Positions 1 through 8,814 of a stretch of 64,000 nucleotides of DNA are shown in pieces. Where the stretch lies: NCBI RefSeq assembly GCF_900172295.1, contig NZ_FWFL01000003.1, forward strand, positions 423,428 through 487,427. Direction: 5' to 3'. The notes beneath the pieces were generated by a model. It did no database searches. It was given only the letters and a program-made list of their open reading frames with translations, and was not told where the DNA came from. The translations under genes were made by a program, and so were the position numbers. The stretch comes from Roseovarius litorisediminis (GTDB lineage: Bacteria; Pseudomonadota; Alphaproteobacteria; Rhodobacterales; Rhodobacteraceae). The stretch's first letter is position 1. Every line of letters starts with the position of its first letter.

Positions 1-1
1 G

Positions 2-538
2 CTGTTGACGCCTTGGCGCGACAAAGGGGCTAATCACACCCCCGCAGCGCCAAAGGTGAAACTTGCCAGCGAGCCGGTTGCAGTGGTTGCCAAAGAGGCA
101 CGGATTTCAAAGTCTGATGCCAAAAAGGGCGATGATGCAAAATCGAAAGCCAAACCAAAGCTCAAGGCCCCGAAGAAAGCCGCAGTCAAGCCTGCCGCTG
201 AATCAGCGACGCCAGCAAAGGCGGCATCCAAAGCAGCCGTAACAGGCGCTGGCAAGAAGCCACGTGTCATGAAGGCCCCGCGCAAATCCGGTGCGGATAA
301 CCTGAAAATGATCAAGGGCGTTGGGCCGAAACTGGAAATCATGCTGAACGATCTGGGCTTTTTCCATTTTGACCAGATTTCGAAATGGACCGAAAACGAG
401 GTCGCCTGGGTCGATCAGAACCTTGAAGGCTTCAAAGGGCGGGTCAGCCGTGACAACTGGGTAGAACAAGCGAAACTTCTGGCGGAAGGAAAAGAGACCG
501 AGTTCTCGGCCCGGGCCAAAAAAGGGAATATCTATTGA
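2..538 (+). CDS. nuoE: NADH-quinone oxidoreductase subunit E, C-terminal part (cut by window edge)
   Basis: The reading frame is open to the left edge, so this is the 3' part of a gene; the first codons read L-L-T-P-W-R-D-K, as I recall from the end of the thioredoxin-like core of roseobacter NuoE. After it comes an Ala/Lys/Pro-rich linker of about 90 residues and a final domain of about 75 residues with a helix-hairpin-helix signature (IKGVGPKLE) and a conserved tail (GFKGRVSRDNW). NuoE carries the N1a 2Fe-2S cluster of complex I; those cysteines lie outside the window. The long extension is absent from E. coli NuoE. The next gene ends in the same domain. Identification rests on position before nuoF and on recalled family features. 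Confidence 0.82.
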   Translation: MLTPWRDKGANHTPAAPKVKLASEPVAVVAKEARISKSDAKKGDDAKSKAKPKLKAPKKAAVKPAAESATPAKAASKAAVTGAGKKPRVMKAPRKSGADNLKMIKGVGPKLEIMLNDLGFFHFDQISKWTENEVAWVDQNLEGFKGRVSRDNWVEQAKLLAEGKETEFSARAKKGNIY

Positions 539-573
539 CGACATCCAAGTGACCGCCACAGGGAGTAACTGCC

Positions 574-1239
574 ATGTCTAATTCTGGAACTTCGGGAAGC
601 TGCCCGGTGATCTGCTGGGGCCTTGCCCTGATCGCAGGTCTGATAACTGTCTGGTCAACGATTGATGCAGTCGGTTTTGTGGCTGCCCTGATGCTGGGAT
701 TGGCGTTGGCAGTTCTGCTGGGGTTGGTCCTGACGCAGTTGTTTTGCTCTGCCTCGGAAAGCCATGTGGTGCCTTCGGACGCCAGCGCTCCTGTCGAGAA
801 GCGCGAGACGGCGAAGCCCGCGGTGAACAAGGCCGTCGCTCCGGAGACTGCTTCTGCCGCCAAGGAAACGGCGAGTGCCCCCGCTGATGAGGTTGAGGCG
901 GAAAAGACGCAAGACTCTGACGGCGATGGCGTGTTGGAAGGTGAAGATGAGGGCGCACAGCCCGAGACGCTGAAAGCGGCGCGCGGTGGCAAGGCGGATG
1001 ACCTCAAGCAGATCAGGGGCGTCGGCCCCAAGCTGGAAGTCTTGCTGAACGAAATGGGGTTTTACCATTTCGACCAGATCGCAGGATGGAATGCGAATGA
1101 GGTGGCTTGGGTCAATGCAAACCTCAAAGGCTTCAAGGGGCGCGTGACGCGCGACAATTGGGTCGAACAGGCAAGGATTCTTGCCGCAGGCGGTGAAACA
1201 GAATTCTCGAAACGCGTCGAAGACGGCGGCGTGTATTGA
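574..1239 (+). CDS. Membrane-anchored helix-hairpin-helix protein of the nuo operon
   Basis: A 221-residue protein with ATG start, 35 bases after nuoE. Residues about 10-60 are strongly hydrophobic and probably form two membrane segments. An acidic, Ala/Glu-rich linker follows. Residues about 145-221 repeat the C-terminal domain of the preceding NuoE, including IRGVGPKLE, EVAWVNANL and GFKGRVTRDNW. The function is unknown. It may be an assembly or anchoring factor for complex I, but the HHH signature is usually linked to nucleic-acid or protein binding. The domain pair probably arose by local duplication. The gene is co-directional with nuoE and nuoF and almost certainly in the same transcript. 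Confidence 0.75.
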   Translation: MSNSGTSGSCPVICWGLALIAGLITVWSTIDAVGFVAALMLGLALAVLLGLVLTQLFCSASESHVVPSDASAPVEKRETAKPAVNKAVAPETASAAKETASAPADEVEAEKTQDSDGDGVLEGEDEGAQPETLKAARGGKADDLKQIRGVGPKLEVLLNEMGFYHFDQIAGWNANEVAWVNANLKGFKGRVTRDNWVEQARILAAGGETEFSKRVEDGGVY

Positions 1240-1248
1240 AAGCGATGA

Positions 1249-1473
1249 GTGATGCAGGGACCGGACAAACAACAGGCGCAGAAAGGCCGCTTCACCGCGA
1301 TGGTGATCGCAGGCACGGCTGTGTTCTGGGTGCTGGCCACGCTGATCGGGGGGCAATTGGGGCTGAGCAACCGTGTTCGAGCCTTGTTCGATATGCTGGC
1401 ACTGGCGGGGTTCATATGGGCCTTCGTCTTGATTTACCAAATCTGGCGCGATCGCCAGAGCAATCAGGGGTAG
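1249..1473 (+). CDS. Small two-helix membrane protein, DUF5337-like, in nuo operon
   Basis: A 74-residue protein with two predicted membrane helices (about residues 17-36 and 46-65) and a charged C-terminus (RDRQSNQ). It starts at GTG 1249 or, equally plausibly, ATG 1252, and ends 4 bases before nuoF. I recognise it as the small protein found between nuoE and nuoF in Rhodobacterales, annotated DUF5337 from memory. The layout suggests an accessory or assembly role in complex I, but nothing in the sequence shows a catalytic activity. Confidence 0.7.
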   Translation: MMQGPDKQQAQKGRFTAMVIAGTAVFWVLATLIGGQLGLSNRVRALFDMLALAGFIWAFVLIYQIWRDRQSNQG

Positions 1474-1477
1474 CGGG

Positions 1478-2773
1478 ATGCTGAAAGACCAGGACCGTAT
1501 TTTTACCAATCTCTACGGGATGCATGACCGCACCCTCAAGGGTGCCAAGGCGCGCGGACATTGGGACGGTACGGCAAAGATTTTGCAGAACGGGCGCGAC
1601 TGGATCATCAACCAGATGAAAGCCAGCGGCTTGCGCGGACGTGGTGGTGCAGGGTTCCCCACGGGCCTGAAGTGGTCGTTCATGCCCAAGGAAAGCGATG
1701 GCCGCCCGGCCTATCTGGTGGTCAATGCCGACGAATCCGAGCCCGGCACCTGCAAAGACCGCGAGATCATGCGGCATGACCCACATACGTTGATCGAGGG
1801 CTGTCTGATTGCCAGCTTCGCGATGAATGCACATGCCTGTTACATCTACATTCGGGGTGAATATATTCGCGAGCGCGAGGCGCTGCAGGCCGCGATCGAC
1901 GAGGCTTATGATGCCGGGTTGATCGGCAAGAACGCCTGCAAATCCGGTTATGATTTTGATCTGTATCTGGCGCATGGCGCCGGGGCCTATATCTGCGGTG
2001 AGGAAACGGCGCTGCTGGAGAGCCTTGAAGGCAAGAAGGGCATGCCACGGATGAAGCCTCCGTTCCCGGCAGGGGCAGGCTTGTATGGTTGTCCGACCAC
2101 CGTGAACAACGTGGAATCGATTGCCGTAGTGCCGACCATTTTGCGCCGTGGACCGGACTGGTTTGCAGGTTTCGGGCGCCCCAACAATGCGGGCACCAAA
2201 ATCTTTGGCATCTCGGGCCATGTGAACAACCCGTGCGTTGTCGAAGAATCGATGTCGATTTCATTTGAAGAACTGATCGAGAAACACTGTGGCGGTATTC
2301 GCGGTGGCTGGGATAACCTGAAGGCGGTGATCCCGGGTGGTTCGTCCGTGCCCTGCGTGCGCGGCGAAAACATGCGCGATGCGGTGATGGATTTTGACGC
2401 GCTACGCGAAGTTGGTTCAAGCTTGGGCACGGCGGCAGTCATTGTGATGGACAAGGACACCGACATCATCAAGGCGATCTGGCGGCTGTCGAAATTCTAC
2501 AAACACGAAAGCTGCGGTCAGTGTACGCCGTGCCGCGAGGGTACAGGCTGGATGATGCGGGTGATGGACCGCCTGGTAAAAGGCGAGGCCGAGGTTGAAG
2601 AGATCGACATGCTGCTGTCAGTCACCAAGCAGGTCGAAGGTCACACAATTTGCGCCCTTGGAGATGCGGCGGCCTGGCCAATTCAGGGCCTGATCCGCAA
2701 TTTCCGTGACGAGATCGAGGACCGGATCAAGGCGCAGAAAACCGGCCGCGTCAGTGCCGTGGCGGCGGAGTGA
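1478..2773 (+). CDS. nuoF: NADH-quinone oxidoreductase subunit F
   Basis: NuoF is the NADH-oxidising flavoprotein of complex I; it binds FMN and the N3 4Fe-4S cluster at the tip of the peripheral arm. The 431-residue protein has the glycine-rich nucleotide motif [10 protein letters not shown] at residues 54-63, a second Gly-rich stretch ([13 protein letters not shown]), and N3 ligands in SCGQCTPC (Cys346, 349, 352) with Cys392 in HTICALGD. The length is typical. ATG 1478 follows the previous stop by 4 bases. A lipoprotein gene follows after 13 bases. Confidence 0.98.
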   Translation: MLKDQDRIFTNLYGMHDRTLKGAKARGHWDGTAKILQNGRDWIINQMKASGLRGRGGAGFPTGLKWSFMPKESDGRPAYLVVNADESEPGTCKDREIMRHDPHTLIEGCLIASFAMNAHACYIYIRGEYIREREALQAAIDEAYDAGLIGKNACKSGYDFDLYLAHGAGAYICGEETALLESLEGKKGMPRMKPPFPAGAGLYGCPTTVNNVESIAVVPTILRRGPDWFAGFGRPNNAGTKIFGISGHVNNPCVVEESMSISFEELIEKHCGGIRGGWDNLKAVIPGGSSVPCVRGENMRDAVMDFDALREVGSSLGTAAVIVMDKDTDIIKAIWRLSKFYKHESCGQCTPCREGTGWMMRVMDRLVKGEAEVEEIDMLLSVTKQVEGHTICALGDAAAWPIQGLIRNFRDEIEDRIKAQKTGRVSAVAAE

Positions 2774-2786
2774 AGTGGTTGGAGCA

Positions 2787-3125
2787 ATGAGTATGCGGTT
2801 TTTCCTACTGGTCCTGACATCGACCCTTGTGCTGGGCGCTTGCACTGACAAGAAAGAACGCGTGTTCTTTGATGGTAAATACTATCCGGCAAAAGCCAAG
2901 CATCAGTCCAAGAACGATCGCACGTTTTTCACGGCGACGGTTCGCAAGGCGTCGCAGGGGCTGGAAGGTGCTCGCGCGGCGGCGCTGCATGCCGGTACGC
3001 AATATTGCGTCGAGAATTATGGCACCTCGCAGATTGACTGGAGCAGGGCGCCGGATGACGACCAATCGGTGATCGTAACCTCTAACGGCAACGTCGTAGT
3101 TGCGGGTGAATGCAAGATATGGTGA
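2787..3125 (+). CDS. Small putative lipoprotein between nuoF and DUF5333-like gene
   Basis: A 112-residue protein starting at ATG 2787 just downstream of a GGAG-type ribosome site (2781-2784, close spacing; ATG 2793 is the alternative). The N-terminus is a lipoprotein signal with lipobox LGAC (Cys at about residue 19), so the product is probably an inner- or outer-membrane lipoprotein. The mature part contains two further cysteines (QYCVENYG and the terminal GECKIW) that could form a disulfide. The function is unknown. Its place between nuoF and nuoG indicates co-transcription with complex I. Confidence 0.72.
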   Translation: MSMRFFLLVLTSTLVLGACTDKKERVFFDGKYYPAKAKHQSKNDRTFFTATVRKASQGLEGARAAALHAGTQYCVENYGTSQIDWSRAPDDDQSVIVTSNGNVVVAGECKIW

Positions 3126-3158
3126 TAAGTCTTTCAATATCAGGGTGTTACTCTGTTT

Positions 3159-3225
3159 GCTATTGTATAGCAGATAGCGCACGACCCATCTGCTGTGCAG
3201 ATGGTGCCGCGATGTACGTAGCACC
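3159..3225 (+). other. Cluster of short stem-loops in the 127-base nuo intergenic gap
   Basis: The gap 3126-3252 contains a 5-bp hairpin (3159-3171), a perfect 8-bp stem CCATCTGC/GCAGATGG with a 3-base loop (3186-3204), and a 5-bp GGTGC/GCACC stem (3203-3225) that overlaps the second by two bases. No T-run follows, so this is not a canonical terminator. An mRNA processing or stability element inside the operon is a reasonable guess. All other gaps in this operon are 41 bases or less. Confidence 0.4.
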
Positions 3226-3252
3226 TGATAACAGTATGAAAGGACTATCCCC

Positions 3253-3660
3253 ATGCGTATGATGACAACCTTGGTTTTAGGTTTCGCACTGGTGGCCAGT
3301 GCCGTAGGTGCCAGTGCCAAAACGCCGCTGCGTGATGTCAGCGAGATTGACGATGCTATGCTGTGGGTCGCTTTGGCCATTGAGATCAGTGACAAATGCA
3401 ATGAAATTGACCCGCGCACTTTTAAAGGGCTTTCGGTGCTTTACGGGCTGAAAAACCGGGCCCAGGAGCTGGGCTATTCGAACTCCGAAATCAAAGCCTA
3501 TGTCAAAAGCCACGAGGAAAAGGCGCGAATGCGCCAGCGCGGCGAGAAATATGTGAAATCCAGAGGTCTGAACCCGTCCGATCCGGCGGCGCTGTGCAGT
3601 CTTGGCCATACCGAGATTGACCGCTCCAGCAAGATCGGGGTTCTGTTGAAAGCAAAGTGA
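3253..3660 (+). CDS. Exported DUF5333-like protein of the nuo operon
   Basis: A 135-residue protein with a cleavable Sec signal (hydrophobic residues 5-20, probable cleavage after GASA). The mature part is mostly helical and charged and contains two cysteines (SDKCNEID and AALCSLG), which could form a disulfide in the periplasm. From memory it matches the family called DUF5333, found next to nuoG in Rhodobacterales. ATG 3253 lies downstream of AAAGGA. The stop is 6 bases before nuoG. No function is known. Confidence 0.72.
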   Translation: MRMMTTLVLGFALVASAVGASAKTPLRDVSEIDDAMLWVALAIEISDKCNEIDPRTFKGLSVLYGLKNRAQELGYSNSEIKAYVKSHEEKARMRQRGEKYVKSRGLNPSDPAALCSLGHTEIDRSSKIGVLLKAK

Positions 3661-3666
3661 GAACGG

Positions 3667-5685
3667 ATGTCTGACCTACGCAAGATCATCATTGACGATA
3701 CCGAGATCGAAGTAGACGGGGCGATGACCCTGATCCAGGCCTGTGAACAGGCCGGGATCGAGGTGCCGCGCTTTTGCTACCACGAGCGTTTGTCGATTGC
3801 CGGAAACTGCCGGATGTGTCTGGTCGAAGTGGTCGGTGGGCCGCCGAAGCCCGCCGCATCCTGCGCCATGCAGGTGCGCGATCTGCGGCCCGGCCCCGAA
3901 GGTCAGCCGCCAGTGGTGAAAACCAACAGCCCGATGGTCAAGAAGGCCCGCGAAGGGGTGATGGAATTTCTGCTGATCAACCACCCGCTGGACTGCCCGA
4001 TTTGCGATCAGGGCGGCGAGTGTGATCTGCAGGATCAGGCAATGGCATACGGTGTGGATTTCAGCCGTTTCCGTGAGCCCAAACGCGCGACTGAAGATCT
4101 GGATCTGGGGCCGCTGGTTGAAACCCACATGACGCGCTGCATTTCCTGCACGCGCTGCGTGCGCTTTACGTCCGAGGTGGCCGGGATCACGCAGATGGGC
4201 CAGACCGGTCGTGGCGAAGATGCCGAGATTACCTCGTATTTGGGCGAGACCCTGGACAGCAACCTGCAGGGTAACATCATTGATCTGTGCCCGGTGGGCG
4301 CACTGGTAAGCAAGCCATATGCCTTTACCGCCCGCCCGTGGGAACTGACCAAAACCGAAACCATTGACGTGATGGATGCCCTTGGCAGCAATATCCGGGT
4401 GGATTGCAAGGGCCGCGAAGTGATGCGGATTTTGCCACGAAACCACGATGGCGTGAACGAGGAATGGATATCCGACAAGACGCGTTTTGTCTGGGACGGG
4501 CTGCGTCGTCAGCGACTGGACAAACCCTATGTGCGTGAAGACGGTAAGCTGCGGCCTGCCAGTTGGGGTGAAGCGCTGAGTGCTGCTGCGACGGCGATGA
4601 AAGGCAAGAAAATTGCCGGCCTGGTCGGCGATCTGGCCCCGGTAGAAGCGGCGTTTGCGCTAAAACAACTGGTTGAAGGGCAAGGCGGCAAGGTGGAATG
4701 CCGCACTGATAAGGCCAAACTGCCTGCGGGGAACCGCAGTGCCTATGTTGGTACGGCCAGCATTGAAGATATTGATAGCGCGCAGATGATCCAGCTGATC
4801 GGCTGCAACCCCCGTGTTGAGGCCCCGGTGCTGAATGCGCGTATCCGCAAGGCCTGGAGCAACGGCTGCAATATCGGACTTGTGGGCGAGGCCGTGGATC
4901 TGACTTACGATTACGCCCACATCGGCACCGATCGCAAAGCGTTGGAAAGCCTGTCGTCTAAGGAAATTGGTGCCGCCAAGGACATGAACACCGTGGTGAT
5001 CATCGGGCAGGGCGCCTTGACCGAGGCTGACGGCGAGGCGGTTCTGGCCCATGCGATGAAGCTGGCCGAGAACTCAAATTCAAAATTCATGGTGCTGCAT
5101 ACGGCGGCGGGCCGGGTTGGCGCAATGGATGCGGGCTGCACCACAGAAGGCGGGCTTGAAGCTGCCATCGAGGGTGCCGAGGTGGTCTATAACCTTGGTG
5201 CCGATGAAGTCGAAATCGCTGCTGGTCCCTTTGTGATCTATCAGGGCAGTCATGGTGATCGTGGCGCGCATCGTGCCGACGTGATCTTGCCGGGGGCCGC
5301 TTACACCGAGGAACAGGGCCTGTTCGTGAACACCGAAGGACGGCCGCAACTGGCGTTACGCGCCGGATTCGCGCCGGGTGAGGCAAAGGAAAACTGGGCA
5401 ATTCTGCGCGCTTTGTCCGCCGAGATAGATGCAACTCTGCCCTATGATAGCCTGCCGCAACTGCGCACAGCGCTGGTGGCTGAGGTGCCGCATCTGACCC
5501 AGATTGACACGGTGCCCGAGAATGATTGGCAGCCGGTGAAGATTTCGAAACTGGGCAAGGCCGATTTCCGGGGGGCGGTTGCGGATTTCTATCTGACCAA
5601 TCCGGTTGCCCGTGCCAGCGAACTGATGGCCGAGCTGAGTGCCAACGCCAAGGCGCGTTCGGCCAAGGCGATGGCGGCAGAGTGA
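3667..5685 (+). CDS. nuoG: NADH-quinone oxidoreductase subunit G
   Basis: NuoG is the largest peripheral-arm subunit of complex I and carries several iron-sulfur clusters. In this 672-residue protein the N1b 2Fe-2S ligands are Cys37, 48, 51 and 66. His106 with Cys110, 113 and 119 ([11 protein letters not shown]) form the N5 site, and Cys158, 161, 164 and 208 (CISCTRC and LCP) the N4 site. A molybdopterin-oxidoreductase-like domain follows, without molybdenum function in this family. The length fits the mitochondrial/alphaproteobacterial form rather than the longer E. coli form, and I see no extra N7 motif. The stop overlaps the next gene start by 4 bases. Confidence 0.98.
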   Translation: MSDLRKIIIDDTEIEVDGAMTLIQACEQAGIEVPRFCYHERLSIAGNCRMCLVEVVGGPPKPAASCAMQVRDLRPGPEGQPPVVKTNSPMVKKAREGVMEFLLINHPLDCPICDQGGECDLQDQAMAYGVDFSRFREPKRATEDLDLGPLVETHMTRCISCTRCVRFTSEVAGITQMGQTGRGEDAEITSYLGETLDSNLQGNIIDLCPVGALVSKPYAFTARPWELTKTETIDVMDALGSNIRVDCKGREVMRILPRNHDGVNEEWISDKTRFVWDGLRRQRLDKPYVREDGKLRPASWGEALSAAATAMKGKKIAGLVGDLAPVEAAFALKQLVEGQGGKVECRTDKAKLPAGNRSAYVGTASIEDIDSAQMIQLIGCNPRVEAPVLNARIRKAWSNGCNIGLVGEAVDLTYDYAHIGTDRKALESLSSKEIGAAKDMNTVVIIGQGALTEADGEAVLAHAMKLAENSNSKFMVLHTAAGRVGAMDAGCTTEGGLEAAIEGAEVVYNLGADEVEIAAGPFVIYQGSHGDRGAHRADVILPGAAYTEEQGLFVNTEGRPQLALRAGFAPGEAKENWAILRALSAEIDATLPYDSLPQLRTALVAEVPHLTQIDTVPENDWQPVKISKLGKADFRGAVADFYLTNPVARASELMAELSANAKARSAKAMAAE

Positions 5686-6089
5686 TACGTCGTGTGACAT
5701 ATCTGACGCCTTTGGCGTTTGTCCTGGCCGGTGGTGTATCGGGATGCGAGGCGACGTCACCTGATATGGTCACGCGCGCAGACCCGGTTTACCAGGGAAT
5801 CGAAACGCGGTTGCTGGACGACGATCTGGTGAATTTTCGGGTCGAGTTGGCAGGTGGCAGCACTTCCAGCGACGTGGATCGCTATGCAGAATGCGCTGCG
5901 GCACAGTATACGCTGATCCGGGGATACGGTTTTGCGCGACATCTGCGCACGAAAGTGGCCGAAGAGGGTGGCATCTGGCGCGGTGATGCGGTTTATACGA
6001 TCTCATCGGCCCGGCCCGATGGGCTAAGGACAATCGACGCCGAAGTCGTCGCCGCAGATTGTGCGGAAAACGGAATACCGATGGTGTGA
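5682..6089 (+). CDS. Small putative lipoprotein between nuoG and nuoH
   Basis: A 135-residue protein whose GTG start overlaps the nuoG stop (GTGA, 5682-5685), indicating translational coupling. The N-terminus is a lipoprotein signal: RR, a hydrophobic stretch, then lipobox VSGC. The mature part has two cysteines (ECAAAQY and ADCAENG) and a segment resembling small envelope lipoproteins ([18 protein letters not shown]). I do not recognise a named family. The next gene, nuoH, starts 4 bases after its stop, so it is embedded in the complex I operon. Confidence 0.7.
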   Translation: MIRRVTYLTPLAFVLAGGVSGCEATSPDMVTRADPVYQGIETRLLDDDLVNFRVELAGGSTSSDVDRYAECAAAQYTLIRGYGFARHLRTKVAEEGGIWRGDAVYTISSARPDGLRTIDAEVVAADCAENGIPMV

Positions 6090-6093
6090 GGAC

Positions 6094-7134
6094 ATGATGG
6101 CTGAATTCTTTACAACCCCTCTCGGGATCTTGGTGCTTATCGTGGCACAGTGTCTGGCGGTTGTCGCCTTTGTCATGATCTCGCTTCTGTTCCTGGTTTA
6201 CGGCGACCGTAAAATCTGGGCCGCAGTGCAGATGCGGCGGGGGCCCAACGTGGTGGGCACATTTGGCCTGCTGCAATCGGTGGCGGATGCGCTGAAATAT
6301 GTGGTCAAAGAGGTGGTCATACCTGCCGGGGCCGACAAGACAGTGTTCCTGCTGGCGCCGCTGACCAGCTTTGTGTTGGCGATCCTTGCCTGGGCAGTGA
6401 TTCCATTCAACGACGGCTGGGTATTGTCGGACATCAACGTGGCGATACTTTTTGTCTTTGCCGTTTCCAGCCTTGAAGTTTACGGCGTGATCATGGGCGG
6501 ATGGGCGTCAAACTCGAAATACCCCTTCCTTGGTTCGTTGCGCTCGGCCGCACAGATGATTTCCTATGAGGTCAGCATCGGGTTGATCATCATCGGGATC
6601 ATCATCTCGACCGGATCACTGAATTTTGGCGATATCGTGCGCGCACAGGATACAGGTTACGGGTTTTTTGGCTGGTACTGGCTGCCGCATTTCCCGATGG
6701 TTTTCCTGTTCTTCATCTCGGCGCTTGCGGAAACCAACCGCCCGCCATTTGACTTGCCAGAAGCGGAATCAGAGCTGGTTGCAGGCTATCAGGTTGAATA
6801 TTCAGCCACGCCCTTCCTGTTGTTCATGGCGGGGGAATACATCGCTATCTTCCTGATGTGCGCGTTGACCTCGCTGTTGTTCTTTGGCGGCTGGCTAAGC
6901 CCCATTCCCGGGCTGCCCGATGGGGTATTGTGGATGGTTGGCAAGATGGCGTTTTTCTTTTTCATCTTCGCAATGGTCAAGGCGATCACCCCGCGTTACC
7001 GCTATGACCAACTGATGCGGATCGGTTGGAAAGTGTTCCTGCCGCTTAGCTTGGGCTGGGTTGTGATCGTGTCGTTCCTTGCGAAATTCGAAGTTCTAGG
7101 CGGTTTCTGGGCCCGCTGGGCAATAGGGGGCTGA
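6094..7134 (+). CDS. nuoH: NADH-quinone oxidoreductase subunit H
   Basis: NuoH is the membrane subunit (ND1 homologue) that helps form the ubiquinone-binding chamber at the junction of both arms. The 346-residue protein has about eight or nine membrane helices. Conserved family segments include [16 protein letters not shown] on the first cytosolic loop, the acidic quinone-site loop around [16 protein letters not shown], and [11 protein letters not shown] 6094 (or 6097) is chosen because it follows the previous stop by 4 bases and gives the usual length. Confidence 0.97.
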   Translation: MMAEFFTTPLGILVLIVAQCLAVVAFVMISLLFLVYGDRKIWAAVQMRRGPNVVGTFGLLQSVADALKYVVKEVVIPAGADKTVFLLAPLTSFVLAILAWAVIPFNDGWVLSDINVAILFVFAVSSLEVYGVIMGGWASNSKYPFLGSLRSAAQMISYEVSIGLIIIGIIISTGSLNFGDIVRAQDTGYGFFGWYWLPHFPMVFLFFISALAETNRPPFDLPEAESELVAGYQVEYSATPFLLFMAGEYIAIFLMCALTSLLFFGGWLSPIPGLPDGVLWMVGKMAFFFFIFAMVKAITPRYRYDQLMRIGWKVFLPLSLGWVVIVSFLAKFEVLGGFWARWAIGG

Positions 7135-7138
7135 TAAG

Positions 7139-7906
7139 TTGGGCGTGGATTACGTTCTTTTTGACCGGCTAACAGAACTGTCCACCCGGTTTCAACCGGG
7201 CGGGCGGACGCTGATGCTTGGTCGGCAGACGTTTTCCATCCAGTCGCAGTACCGCCAGCTTTATGATCAGTCGCTTGAGCGGTGCGGGATCAAGGCTTCG
7301 CGTTTTGATTTTCTGCAAAAGGACGGTTACGCGGAAACCCTGATGCGTAAGCTGGGCTTTGGCGAGATGGAGGTCATGGACTTCTCAGACTACGAAGGCG
7401 CGCAGATTTTGCACGACCTGAACATCAAGCCGCCAAAGGCGCTGGAAAAGCAGTTTGATCTGATTTTTGATGGCGGCACGATTGAACATGTGTTCAACAC
7501 ACCCGTGGCTTTGGAGGGTGTTTACCGCATGCTCAAGCCGGGTGGGCGGTTCATCTCGGCTAACGGTCTGAACGGCTGGTATGGGCATGGGATGTATCAG
7601 TTCAACCCCGAGCTTGTTTGGACATTCTGGAAACGTGCCTGCAATTGCAACGTGATCAGCTGCCGCGCGGTGCCCAAGGATCCGTTGGTGGGGTTTGATC
7701 CGGTTGAATTTCCTGATCCGGCCCACACCGGTGTTCGACTCAAGCTTTACAACCAAATCGGACCGGGGCGCACATATCTTTATTACGAGGTGGAAAAGAC
7801 CAGACAATCCCACCTGCCGAAATATGCGCTGCAAAGCGACTACGAGACAAAGTGGCATGGTCACGACAACGCCGGCGCAACCCGGTTTGAAGAAGCAAGG
7901 AGCTGA
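7139..7906 (+). CDS. Methyltransferase-like protein between nuoH and nuoI
   Basis: A 255-residue protein with TTG start, supported by AGGGGG at 7125-7130, 8 bases upstream; GTG 7145 is an alternative. The middle looks like a class I SAM-dependent methyltransferase: motif FDLIFDGGTIEHV at about residues 114-126 and MLKPGGRFI at about 138-146. The N-terminal glycine-rich SAM motif is degenerate (LMLGRQTF), so SAM binding is not certain. Its position between nuoH and nuoI, with gaps of 4 and 3 bases, suggests a modification or assembly role for complex I. That is inference; it may also act on an unrelated substrate. Confidence 0.72.
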   Translation: MGVDYVLFDRLTELSTRFQPGGRTLMLGRQTFSIQSQYRQLYDQSLERCGIKASRFDFLQKDGYAETLMRKLGFGEMEVMDFSDYEGAQILHDLNIKPPKALEKQFDLIFDGGTIEHVFNTPVALEGVYRMLKPGGRFISANGLNGWYGHGMYQFNPELVWTFWKRACNCNVISCRAVPKDPLVGFDPVEFPDPAHTGVRLKLYNQIGPGRTYLYYEVEKTRQSHLPKYALQSDYETKWHGHDNAGATRFEEARS

Positions 7907-7909
7907 GCG

Positions 7910-8404
7910 ATGGCGAATATAGATTATGGGCGCGCAGCCGGATATTTCCTGCTGAAAGACTTCATCGTCGGTTTCAAGCTGGGCCTGAAGTATTTCTTTG
8001 CCCCCAAGGCGACGCTGAACTATCCGCATGAAAAGGGCCCGCTGAGCCCCCGTTTCCGAGGTGAACACGCGTTGCGCCGCTATCCCAATGGCGAAGAGCG
8101 CTGCATTGCCTGCAAGCTGTGCGAGGCGATCTGTCCGGCACAGGCGATCACCATTGATGCCGAGCCGCGCGATGACGGCAGCCGCCGTACGACGCGCTAT
8201 GACATCGACATGACCAAATGCATCTACTGCGGTTTCTGCCAGGAAGCCTGCCCTGTGGATGCGATTGTCGAGGGTCCGAATTTCGAATTCGCCACCGAGA
8301 CCCGCGAAGAGCTGTTTTACGACAAGGCCAAATTGCTTGAAAACGGTGACCGCTGGGAAGCCGAGATTGCCCGCAACCTTGAACTGGATGCACCTTACCG
8401 ATGA
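7910..8404 (+). CDS. nuoI: NADH-quinone oxidoreductase subunit I
   Basis: NuoI carries clusters N6a and N6b, which pass electrons towards the quinone site. The 164-residue protein has two 4Fe-4S motifs: Cys65, 68, 71 followed by Cys75-Pro ([12 protein letters not shown]), and Cys104, 107, 110 followed by Cys114-Pro ([12 protein letters not shown]). An amphipathic N-terminal segment (residues 13-30) typically lies against the membrane. The length is that of alphaproteobacterial and mitochondrial (TYKY) homologues. The stop overlaps the next start as ATGA. Confidence 0.98.
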   Translation: MANIDYGRAAGYFLLKDFIVGFKLGLKYFFAPKATLNYPHEKGPLSPRFRGEHALRRYPNGEERCIACKLCEAICPAQAITIDAEPRDDGSRRTTRYDIDMTKCIYCGFCQEACPVDAIVEGPNFEFATETREELFYDKAKLLENGDRWEAEIARNLELDAPYR

Positions 8405-8814
8405 CTGATCCCAAAAACCCTTTCGAGATGATGATGAAGCAGGCGCAGGAAATGGCGAAAGCGATGAACCCTGCGCTGGAATCCTTTTCGCCCAAGGGGT
8501 TTGAAAAGCTGTGGCCGACCATGCCCAAGGAATTCATGGAAATGAGCTTTGGCAGGGGCGCCAGCAAGGACGGGCTGGACGCCAAGACACGGCTTTTGCT
8601 GACACTGGCGGGGCTGACCATGCTGGGCGCGCAAAGCGATACCCAAATTCGTCTGACAGTTCGCCACGCCCTTGAGGCCGGCGCCACCAAGGACGAGATC
8701 GCCGAAACCATCGCGCAGATGTCGATGTTTGCCGGTATTCCGTCGATGACCCGCGCCATGGAGTTCGCGCGCGAGGTTATGGACGAGAGTGACAAAGAGG
8801 GAAAAGACACATGA
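8401..8814 (+). CDS. Carboxymuconolactone decarboxylase family protein in nuo operon
   Basis: A 137-residue helical protein. The segment [20 protein letters not shown], the [16 protein letters not shown] stretch and the following MSMFAGIPS fit the CMD/PcaC fold. There is no CxxC, so it is not an AhpD-type peroxidase; it looks closer to the decarboxylase branch, though without an aromatic-degradation context. Both ends overlap neighbouring genes by 4 bases (nuoI stop, nuoJ start), so translation is coupled to complex I subunits. The function in this setting is unknown. Confidence 0.78.
   Translation: MTDPKNPFEMMMKQAQEMAKAMNPALESFSPKGFEKLWPTMPKEFMEMSFGRGASKDGLDAKTRLLLTLAGLTMLGAQSDTQIRLTVRHALEAGATKDEIAETIAQMSMFAGIPSMTRAMEFAREVMDESDKEGKDT

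Noticed and set aside
655..1509. Long minus-strand frame (284 codons) opposite the HHH membrane protein gene
   Set aside because: It lies antisense to two well-supported genes, has no recognisable domain, and its composition reflects the GC-rich complementary strand.
5087..5773. Minus-strand frame of 228 codons within nuoG
   Set aside because: Antisense to nuoG with high Pro/Arg/His content, a typical shadow frame in GC-rich DNA.
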